Positions 22,500-32,550 of a stretch of DNA of 64,000 bases are shown here, piece by piece. The notes under the pieces were generated by a model. That model did not search any database and had not been told where the DNA came from. It was given only the letters and a program-made list of their open reading frames with translations. The stretch is from positions 9,424,001 through 9,488,000 of the forward strand of contig OY992835.1 of NCBI GenBank assembly GCA_963921425.1. The letters are read 5' to 3'. Positions within the stretch are counted from its first letter, which is position 1. Each line of letters begins with the position of its first letter. The translations under genes and the position numbers were made by a program. The stretch comes from Dryas octopetala. Lineage: Eukaryota > Streptophyta > Magnoliopsida > Rosales > Rosaceae.

Positions 22500-24490
22500 A
22501 ATTGAAAGACTTTGGGCGACGAACATGATTTCGTCGCCCAAAGCACCTTTAGGCGAGGAATACATGATTTCGTCGCCCAAAGTCGTTGACTTTAGGGCGC
22601 CGTTTCATCCCCTCCCAAAGGTATATTTCGTCGCCTAAACACAATTTTATGTATGAACCATGGTTGTTCATACGTTCGAGCTCCGATACCAAATTTCTAT
22701 ATCTACAATTGACCTAATTTTTTGGAGGAATAATCTTTGAGTAAGAAACTAATAAATGAACGGTTTGGATCATTAAAAACACAATCAAGATATAAGGTTC
22801 TACATATAAATGAATGGATTTTACACTTAAATAATAAAATTCTATTAACTATTTCGATCAAACCTTGTCGATTCAATAATTGTGAAGACCATAACGTAAT
22901 TACAACAATCACAGTCGTTCATCATCTATGTTCATACTCAAAGATCATCCCTGCAAAAAATCGGCTCAATCAGAGTTCATCTAGCCGTTCGATTATCATT
23001 ATAAAAACCATGATCCTTCAAACACACTAAATGCTAAACCTAACTTCTACTTCTCCGATTGAGATAATGTTTTGTATGGATGATCTTTGAGTGGGGGACT
23101 AGCCAATGATCGATTCGGATCGTTAAAAACATAATAGAAATCTGAGCTTCTACATATAAATACACTTGAAGAGTATAATTCTATTAACTTTTTTGTTGAA
23201 ACTTTGGTGATTCAACAATTTGTGAAGACTACAATGTGATTTCAACGATCAGAACCGTTCATTTTATTTGTTTATACTGGAAGATCATCCCTGCAAAAAA
23301 TCGGCCAAATCGGAATTCATCTCCTCCTTCGATTAGTATTAGAAAATTCACGATCGTTCATAAGTTCAAGCACCGTTACCTAACTTCTACATCTCCGATT
23401 GAGCTAATTTTTTGCAGGGATGATTCTTGAGTGGGGAATTAAAAAATGAATGGTTCGAATATTTGGAAATACAATCGTATCGTATGCTATTACATACATA
23501 AAATTGTAAACAAAAAAGTATTGGAACTTTGGGCGAGGAACTTAAAATTTCGTCGCCCAAAGTGACCTTGGGTGAGGAAACGTTAAATTCGTGACTTTGG
23601 GCGACGAAATGTTAAGTTCCTCGCCCAAATCATTATTACAAAACGATCATTCCTACATTCGAGCTTTGATACCAAACTTCTACATCTCCAATTAACCTAA
23701 TTTTTCTGCAAGAATAATCTTTAAGTAAGAAAGTAATAAATGAACGGTTCGGATCATTGAAAACACAATCGACATATGAAGTTGTACATATAAATGAACG
23801 GTTTTTATACTTGAAGAATAAAATTCTATTAACTCTTTCGTTGAAACCTTGTAGCTTCAATAATTGTGAAGACCACAACATGATTATCACGATCAGAGCC
23901 ATTCATCATATACGTTTATACTCAAAGATCAACCCTGCAAACAATCGTCTCAATCGGAGTTCATCTACCCGTTCGATTATTATTATAAGAATCACGATCG
24001 TTCATACACCATAAACGCCAAACCTAACTTCTATATCTCCAATTAAGATAATTTTTTGCATGGATGATCTTTGAGTGGGACACTAAAAAATGATCGGTTC
24101 GGATGGTTAAAAACACAATAGAAAAGTGATCTGCTACATACAAATACACTTGAAGGGTCTATAGCTTTTTCGTTGAAACTTTGTCGATTCAACAATTGTG
24201 AAGACTACAATATAATTTCAACGATCGGAGCCGTTCATTTTATTTGTTTATACTCAAAGATCATCCCTGCAAAAAATCGGCCAAATCGGAATTCATCTAC
24301 TCGATCGATTAATATTAGCAAATTCTTGATCGTTCATACATTCGAGCATCGTTATGTAACTTTTACATCTCCAATTGACCTAATTTTTTGCAATGTTGAT
24401 CTTTCAATGAGGAATTAAAAATTGAATGGTTTGGATCGTTCGAAACACGATCACATTGTATGAATAACCTACATATAATTGTATAAAAAA
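22500..24490. repeat. Tandem duplication inside the large CACTA, unit about 0.98 kb
   Basis: Two long units, about 22500-23520 and 23520-24490, each start with a GGGCGACGAA motif cluster and continue through two related sub-blocks. Each sub-block carries AACGGTTCGGATCATT, AACTTCTACATCTCC and CTGCAAAAAATCGG motifs. The match is clear, for example TGAGTAAGAAACTAATAAATG (22739) against TAAGTAAGAAAGTAATAAATG (23712). The sub-blocks resemble the arms of foldback MITEs elsewhere in the window. Confidence 0.75.
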
Positions 24491-24990
24491 AAAAAAGGAA
24501 TGAGACTTTGGGCGACGAAAGATGTTGTCACCCAACGTACCTTTGGGCGACGAACATACACATTCCTCGCCCAAAGCCATTTTGGGCGACTAAACATGTT
24601 CCTCGCCCAAAGTACTTTGGGCGAGGACTATGTCTATTCGTCGCCCAAAGAACTTTGGGCGAGGAACATGTATATTCCTCGCCCAAAGTCCCTTAGGGCG
24701 ACGAAATGTGTTGTCGCTCACAGTAACTTTGGGCGAGGAATATGCATGCATGTTCCTCGCCCAATTTATTTGTCAACCACCATTTTTGGCGCGTGAGTTT
24801 AGGTGACGAAATGATGTCGTCGCCCAAAGTGTATTTAGGCGAGGAACATAGTATTCATCGCTCAAAATCACTTTGGGCGACGGAGGTATTCGTCGCCCAA
24901 ACCTGTATGAGATTAGGTGGCAAATTTTCTTGTTCATCTCCCAAAGTTTCTTTGAGCGACAAATAGTGGTTCGTCGCCCAAATTTGTTTT
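24490..24990. repeat. Right subterminal repeat array of the large CACTA
   Basis: About twenty copies of GGGCGACGAA or GGGCGAGGAA and their complements lie next to the right terminal inverted repeat, mirroring the left array. The right array has a larger share of the GGGCGAGGAA variant. Confidence 0.85.
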
Positions 24991-25086
24991 TCTTGTAGTG
25001 ATTCCAGTCATACCCATTATAGTAATAAGTACCAACTTATCTATTTGTAATAATATAAATATTGTTTAGTGGGCGAGTCCTTTGAT

Positions 25087-28000
25087 CACTACAAGAAAAG
25101 AGCCCTTTGACAACGTGCAATGTGGGTTGTTAAAGTAGATACACAACGTGCACCTGCACGTGGTCGTACGACATGTTGTTAAAAATTGAGATCCTTTAAC
25201 AACGTGCACGGCACGTTGCCAAAAAAGGCGATGTACGTCGTCACAATGTCTGATCATTCTCTCATAGCCAGTGTAAGACGACATGCGCACGTTGTAGTCT
25301 TGTTAACCAACAACGTGCTATGCATGTTGCTGTAATGTTTCAACAACATGCGATTGCATGTTGTTGTTTATTTTTTGACAACTTTGAATTGCACGTTGTC
25401 ATTCATATATATTTTTTATAATAATTTGACAAACCAATGTTAACCACCAATTTGAGCTAACAATTAAGTAACAAAATAGTTATCCACCAATTGTTTAGAA
25501 TCAAAGAAAATCATTAATCTACCAATAATAAAATATTTTTTAGTCAAATTGATAATTAAAATAGACAAAAAGTTAGATTTTTCAATAAACATCAATTCTC
25601 CATGTTGAAACTAAACAACAAAAACCAAATCTAGGACAACCTGTATTACAAAAAGTCCAAACAATACTATAAGTCTTATGAAAAGAATGATCCACTTAGC
25701 TGCCAGACTTGCAATCCTCATTCAAAACATGGTCTGAACCCAAATTCCATTGAAGTTAAAGTGCATCTCCAGTAGTTGGTGTACCACTCTTCATACAGAT
25801 GCATGCCTCTGTCACCACCTGTGAGAGAAAAGAATGGCAGTGAAAAAATTGATTAGAAAAGGAAATATCAAAGAAAAAAAAGAGAGTTAATAATTGGAGG
25901 GAAATGATTGGAGGGAGATAGGGAGGGAGGGCAGTATGGAGCATTTTTGTCTTTAACATGCTATGTAATTCCTTTGCAAAAGCCAAAAGGTCCAAGTTCT
26001 TTGTTTCATGACCATACAGATACATGATTTAGTGATGAAGCTATTGTCTCTTCAACTAGCAACAAACCTTAGAAAAGAAAAAGAAAAAAAAGACATGTAC
26101 ATGATTCAAACTAGCAACAAATATAAATCAGAAAATCCATGGGAGTATAGAAAAGAAATATAAAAGATATTAAACTGAACATCAACTAACAGTCCAGCTA
26201 TATATATATGTATATATATATATAAATGAGAAAACATGAGAGAAAATGTCTTAAATCATAACCACAAAAGAATGCCCTGCTAAAAGCCTTATATAGCCTA
26301 ACAAACATATATAAAAGGTACTAAGAATTTGGGGCTTCAACCCATTATATAGTTACATACCCCTGCTCTGCACCCTTAGAAACAAAAACAAGAAAAAAAA
26401 CAAACAAAACAAAAAGAGAACCACAATAAACAAACGGGCTAGCTATTTAGCATGTCAGTCAACAACACCTAATTAATACAAATCATATTTGGAGCAGGTG
26501 AGATGTAAAGGGTAGTGTGTTACTCTTTAAAATAAAACTTTTGCTATCAAAATATGTGTTTTATATGATTAACAATCATCAAATTAGAACCTTATGATAG
26601 TAACTTAACAATTTTAATTGTACCACCATTGGAGTCTAATCTTAATTGAACTGAACTTACCAAAGTTAAGAAAAACAAAGTGAAATAAGCCATTTGAAGA
26701 ACTCTGCAGAACACAAAGTTGAGAGTTCAATTTAATTAGCTAAGTGGCTATATGTTTTATTACACATGTGATTAAGCAATAAAGAAGTGAAGTTCATAAC
26801 TAGTAATGTCTTTCGGTAGAAAAGTCAAAACATAAAGTACGAAATTGAAATTAAATAAGTTGTGTTATTGTTACATACCTGACTTTGATTTGAGAGTGAA
26901 ATGAAAACCAAGATGTTCTCTATTATGTAATCAATGTGAGCTATCTTGGGCCAATCTTCCCCCATCTTATTCTGATACCTTTTCTTCATGGAAGAATAGT
27001 TCTTGATGAACATATAGGAAAGAGATAACTACATAATTCAAGACAGGAACATTACCTACATTCTTGAGGAGTTGAAGTGCCTTCTCGTCCAAATATTTCA
27101 GACATGATAGTCCTCTGATTTGGAAACTAAGGAGCAGTTGTTCCTTGAGAACTGTCTCCAAGAAATTGTATTTGGGCAATTTTTGATTCTTTTCATTGGT
27201 CTACCTTTTAACCAAAACAAAACGAACTTAGAATTAACATAAACTGCAGAATCACAAAACCTGGAAATACCACAAAATCATCCATCTTCAACAAGAATTG
27301 AAGGTAAACAGAAAAGCCAGCATGGATATACTAATTTCTGACATCTGAAATTTGTTTTGACTAGCTAATAATAGCAAGTTCAGGGCACTCAAAATCTCAA
27401 AACAAATATAACCAAACTATGAAATATAAGTAAACATTAGAGACTTGGAAATTTAAGAAATTGATATTCTAGACCAACTTCCATATGCAAAATCAAAGCT
27501 ATTGAAGGCAGAAATTGAGCCCATTATTTTTATACAACACTTCTAAACTACTGTCCAAACAATAGCAAATTAAATTAGGAAAGAACTAATAGCATACAGA
27601 AATTCACGATAACTAATAGGAATTAAAAATATAAAGATATAACATGGAAATTTTTTTTTGCAAATGGGGCACTGGAAACCATATAATCATTATAAGAGAA
27701 GAGGTAGAAAAATGGAGAAGCAAAATGGGAAGTGACCTGAAGAAGAACTCATCGAAATTGAGCAAAATAAAAGAATTGATGAAAATAAAAGGGATTTTTT
27801 GCACAGAGGAGCTTCCTTGTATGAAACCCTAAAAACTCAATCATGAAAATTAAAACCAACATTAAAACCCTAATAAATTAAAGAGATGAGCTTCAAAGAT
27901 GGAGGCAAACCTTCAATGATAACGGCAAGAAGCAAAAATATATAGAGGGAGAAAGAGAAAGAAAGAAACAGGAGGCTGAGACCTAGATCTGCGGGCTTGC

Positions 28001-28725
28001 GTGGGCTTCTACTGCTTCTACTGCTCCCCTCCCTCCGCCTGGCTTTGCGTGCTTCGACCATAGTGGAGCTCAGCTAATTATGCTATTCACTCAATGCAAT
28101 ATTTTGCAATACACACATATTTTCAAGATTGATATTGCAATACCAACATCATCAAGATTAAAAGCAATTCACTCAATGCAATCAAAACCCATTTGAGAAA
28201 CCCACAAAGAAGAAGCAAAGGAAGAATCTTGTTATACCTGGATAAAGTAATAAAAAGGAAGAGGCACAGTAGCTGAGCCAAGACATTCTTATGCTAGGAA
28301 TAATATAGGGCTTTGCCTTTGGGAAAAGGGTCGATCAGATTTGGGGGGGAAGAGAACGACGTCAAGAATGGGTTTAGGATAGAATCGATGGGGGAGAGAG
28401 GCTGGGCGAATTGATAGAGCTTTGTCCAGTCGCGCCGAACATCCAGTCCCAATCCGGATAAAATTTTGGTCTACATTAATATTACTGAGTTTAATTTTAA
28501 CAACACACGGTGCACGTTGTTATATTTAATAAATTGCACAACGTGCACGTGCATGTTGCAGTATATGCTTTTAACAGCGTGCAAAACCTGCATGTTGTCA
28601 AATATTTTTACATAACACTAATGACAACGTGCATTAAAGGCACGTTGTAAAATACCTTATTTCGCAACGTGCATCAGCCGCACGATGTTAAACGCATGTT
28701 GTCAAAAGACATTTTTCTTGTAGTG
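25087..28725. mobile_element. Second CACTA element, 3.6 kb, no transposase seen
   Basis: The ends are CACTACAAGAAAAG (25087) and, on the complement, CACTACAAGAAAAATG (28725). GAT flanks both sides (25084-25086 and 28726-28728). Subterminal arrays of ACAACGTGCA and its complement occupy about 25105-25400 and 28500-28710, unlike the GGGCGACGAA arrays of the neighbour. The interior (25700-28440) is ordinary AT-rich sequence with short frames on the minus strand, such as one encoding LPKYNFLETVLKEQLLLSFQ (about 27179-27060), and shows no transposase domain. It looks non-autonomous, perhaps carrying captured host DNA. Confidence 0.9.
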
Positions 28726-28842
28726 GATTTATTTTATTTAACTGATTTTACTATTTTGTCCTTTGATTTATAAAACACCCACCTTATTTACTGTTTTGCC
28801 CTTACTTTATTAATTGATTTTACAATATATAGCATTTTTTAA

Positions 28843-29463
28843 GGAGAAATTTACAAACATGACACATACTTTGATGATTTTTTCATTTTAGGACATTAAT
28901 TTTGATTCGTGTTAAAGAAGGATACATATTTTTATTTTGTGTCAATTAAGGATCCTGTTTTATCTCAACTTTGGCCTTACATTGAACCCATCAAAACTCC
29001 ACCAAATATAGCAAACTTATACTTGGTTTAAAGCTATGCATCTCCTGTTTATAACCATATAAAGATCACTCAAATCGCACATCTACAACTCCAGATAATT
29101 GGCCCAAAAGTAGGGTACTTGAAACTGTCCAATCGGACCTTTGGGAAAATATTTAGAAAATCGGACAGTTTCGGGTACCCTACTTTGGGGCCGATTATCT
29201 GGAGTTGTAGAGATCCGATTTGGGTGATCTTTATATGGTTGTAAAGACGAGATACATATCTTTAAACCCAGTATAATGTTTCTGAATTTGGTGGAATTTT
29301 GATGGGTCTAACATTGGGCCAAAATTGAGATAAAAACTGAAAAAAAACATGGTCCTTAATTGACACAAAATGAAAGTATGTGTCCTTCATTAATATAAAG
29401 AAAAATTAATATCCTGAAATAAAACAACCATCAAAGTATGTGTCATGTTTGTAAATTTTTTCC
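28843..29463. mobile_element. Large foldback MITE, about 620 bp
   Basis: Two arms of about 290 bp are inverted copies. The outer ends are AATTTACAAACATGACACAT and, on the complement of the right end, the same string. Inner parts share CATATAAAGATCACTCAAATC / GATTTGGGTGATCTTTATATG and AACTCCAGATAATTGG. The flanks are T-rich, with an imperfect direct repeat of about 10 bp. A transcript would form a long, nearly complete hairpin. Confidence 0.8.
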
Positions 29464-29583
29464 TTTTTTTTAATAGGAGGGTATTTTTGCTTGCCTCTCA
29501 ATCTGAGACTCTTCTGAAATCTAAAACTCTCTCTTTCTCTCTCCCCCTTCCTCTGTCTGTCTATATATGGTAGCTAGTGTGGG

Positions 29584-30290
29584 GAGTAGGTGGTGAGGCA
29601 AAGAAGACGTGTGCGAAAGAATTTTTATTTTTTTTTAATATGATATTTAATCCTTTTTAATTTTTTTCAGATACTCATTTTAAAAAATAGTCTACCAATT
29701 AAACACATTAGTAAAATTTAAAAACAATCTTGTGTTTTTAAATACAGGAAACAATTTTTAAATAGGATACCAAACAGACCATAATTAAGTTTCCAGCTCC
29801 CACATGCTTAGCACAAAGATTTAAAATTAACAAGGGTAAACTACGTTTTTGGTTCATGTGTTTTGGCTTGAAATCACATTTGGTTCCTGTGGTTTCAATT
29901 TTATCAATTTGGTGCATGTGTTTTATGTTGTTTGCAATAAATGTGCTTTCAAATCAAAATGCAGGGGCCAAAAATGTAGTTTACAATAAAAACAAAGACA
30001 AAAATCAAAATCCCTATCTTGACATTTGCTCATTCTGGCTGGTGTTTCTAAAAATCTTCTTCCATCATCATTTTTAAACAAAGGAAATTAATATACAAAT
30101 TTCCAAATCCTGATATATGACAAAAACTGTATAACAATAGTAGACGAGATGTCAACCAACAAAAAGCCACTTAATAGCATAACATTGTGTAAGAGTTTCA
30201 CATTAATGCAAGTACCACTATTATCAATATTCGTTATCCACATACACAAGCATATTCCAGTCACACCCATTATAGCAATGAGTACTAACC
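29584..30290. repeat. Duplicated intergenic segment, right copy (empty CACTA site)
   Basis: This is the partner of 14310-15051 plus 25001 onwards. Here GCATATTCCAGTCACACCC runs without a break at 30250-30268, giving a single ATT (30254-30256) where the other copy holds the 9.95-kb CACTA. It contains a shortened copy of the shared MITE at 29836-29982. Confidence 0.9.
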
Positions 30291-30935
30291 ATCGAACTAA
30301 ACTAATCTATTTAAGTCACACAAATTGAGCGCAATTATACTAAAAGAACAAGTTATTGTCTTCACCCTCGAACCAATTAATACCCTGGCAACAATTTATG
30401 CCCTGGCGTGTGTAGCAGTCACAATCCAATTAAAACAAAATGAGTTAGTTGCTCATATAATAAAGAAACCAAAATTTGAAGAGATGAAGGACTAGAAATG
30501 AACATATACATACCAGAAATTTGATCTCAATTAAGTGCATATAAACAGCTTTTAGCATATGGAGGCGCATGCTTATAATATAAGCTACACGTACCATTCT
30601 CATAAAGAGTTCTAGTCATTAATTTATACTTTTAGCTAGCCAAATATGTAGATCGAACTATCCAATTCCAGAACACCAGTCATGCATGGAACAAGAAGTT
30701 CTCCAACCTACACACCTCAATTTTTGCACCATACCACTAATTACCCACTACTAGCATGGGCAATTACACAGCCAACAAAGTTACAACACCATTGAGGATT
30801 CCAAGAACACAAATTAGAAGGCTCTTCTAATTAAAAACGTGATAAGGAGACACTCATCTCCTAAAAGAAAATGGCAATAACATCATTAGAGTCGGTTAAA
30901 ACGGAACAGAGCTTACATTGATGTCAAATTATTAT
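30291..30935. other. Intergenic DNA, no gene seen
   Basis: AT-rich sequence without convincing frames. The part nearest 30935 may be 3' flank of the WW-domain gene. Confidence 0.4.
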
Positions 30936-32191
30936 TTAAGAGATACCGGCTGACTTCTTGCCATGGAATAGCTGCAAGCTTGGGCTGCTGAGAACCTTCT
31001 GGCCCTTCATTGTTAATCCAGCAGGAGGCACATTAGATTGCTGACTATGGATCATTGCTGGTGGGTCCATTCGATTTTGGAACCTAGAACCATGTTGATG
31101 GTGAACCAAATCAGTCCATGATTGGTGCAAGTGACCAAAAAGAGGAAGGCTGTTGCATATTTCCCAAAGAGCCACCAAACTGTTGGGGTTGACCCATATG
31201 AAGTGGCAAAGGTGGAGGCAAATAAGCTGGTTTTTCCCACTGGGTAATGTTAGTTTTAGGATTCAAGTAGTATGGCAAACCTGTGCTACGATCCATCAAA
31301 CCCATCCAAGGTTTTGGAAGTACTGTGGGAACATCTGGCGCATACCATGGACCAACTGAAGCTCGCGGGCCAAGTGGCAAAGGTGGAAGGAAATAAGCTG
31401 GATTTTCCCACTGGGTAATGTTGGTTCCAGGATTCCTGTAGTATAACGAACTTGTGCTATCAACAATCAAACCCTTCCAAGGTTTTGGAAGTATAGAATC
31501 ATCTGGCGCATACAATCATAACATCTACAATCATAAGAAGAAAAAGGAAAAAAAAAAAAGTCCAAAGATAACAAGTATATATATACGTACCTAGTATGGA
31601 TCCTGTTTCAGGAGGAAACTCTATGTCATTACCCGCCTCCTCTTCAAAAAAGTCATCTTTAATTATCTGGTCTAATTTCTTTATTCAAGTTTGCAATGTA
31701 AAATCAAGAGACAGAAAGAATTGATATCAGCATACAATGGACTTGTACACATATTTACAGGGATAAGTAAATGTATCATAGATTTCTGATAGAGAACGTC
31801 TTATATACTTCTGTGAAATTCTCAATCGCAGTTGCAGCATATTACTATTTAAATTGGAAAAGATCGACTCGAAAACATTAATTAATTAATTAATTAGGAT
31901 GCAAGATAGATAGATTACAAGTAAGTAAGCCTAAAGGTTAATAAAGAATTAATTACGAATTGGATATTGATCGAGGGAAGGCGCTTACATTCCTACTGTG
32001 CAATGTAGGAGATGAAGTATATCGATCTTTAAGAAGAAAAACTTTATCTGACAGCAATTGGGCTGAAAGGGGGGCGGGGGGGAGGGATGATCATCAGCAC
32101 TGGGACGGAGCATGAATTTGATGCAATGAACATCATCATGGTGGCAACATTCCCAAACCAAAGCCAAGTTGTGGTGGTGGTGGTCATCCAT
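30936..32191 (-). pseudogene. WW-domain protein gene with duplicated WW unit, probably decayed
   Basis: Minus-strand sequence at about 31511-31190 encodes two tandem units of about 57 residues, each with YAPD, LPKPW(K/M)GL, then YY.NP and TNITQWE.PAY. These are WW domains, with the Trp pair and Pro, of the kind found at the N-terminus of plant DB10/RH46-like DEAD-box helicases as I recall. Downstream (31178-30936) a Gln/His/Pro-rich tail continues in another frame. Upstream are a possible acidic exon (about 31675-31591: LDQIIKDDFFEEEAGNDIEF, with a GTACGT donor) and a His-rich start MDDHHHHNLALVWE at 32191. I could not connect these pieces in one frame, and no helicase core is present. It is most likely a truncated or decayed gene copy. 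A short novel WW protein with unusual splicing is the alternative. Confidence 0.45.
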
Positions 32192-32279
32192 TCCGATTTA
32201 ATTGGAGCAAGAATGGGCGAAAGGACAAGGCAGTTTAATCACTTGGGTGTGGAATAATTGGAGAAGATGGTTGTCTTAA

Positions 32280-32550
32280 TAAAGAATCTTTATGTTTCCT
32301 CATGATACTGAGGTTTCTGAAAATCAATTAATATATAGAGTAATCTGTACAAGAGTCCTATCTAGAATACAAGAGATCAATTATACATGTGATAAATAAA
32401 ACAAACAACAAGATAACACTAAAAGACTATCCCGAAGGCTTTGATGATGATCCAACATGTGATGATAATCCTGAAGGTGAAGACTCAGCTAGAGAAGAAA
32501 CCAAGTGTGAATGGGAGTCTATGATTGGATAAGCAGTAGATGGTTTATCA
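32280..32550 (-). repeat. 3' LTR of the Copia element
   Basis: 271 bp, beginning TGATAAACC and ending ATTCTTTA on the minus strand. It is about 95% identical to the other LTR and bordered inside by the purine-rich GCGGGGGCG tract. Confidence 0.92.

Larger units (their letters stand above)
15052..25000 (-). mobile_element. Complete CACTA (En/Spm) DNA transposon, 9.95 kb, decayed
   Basis: The ends are CACTATAAGAAAAA (15052) and, on the complement of the right end, CACTACAAGAAAAA (25000). A 3-bp target duplication ATT flanks it (15049-15051 and 25001-25003), the size CACTA elements make. Dense subterminal arrays of TTTGGGCGACGAA and its complement occupy 15060-15545 and 24500-24990. Two minus-strand genes lie inside: TNP2-type transposase first (17520-21107), then Transposase_24 (about 15690-17465), the usual CACTA order. 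Both carry many stops, so the element cannot supply its own transposase. The empty site is preserved at 30254-30256. Confidence 0.95.

Noticed and set aside
22221-22580. Pro-rich open frames on the minus strand
   Set aside because: They arise from the G-rich tract and the GGGCGACGAA motifs of the CACTA element; several overlapping frames look alike, which marks composition rather than coding.
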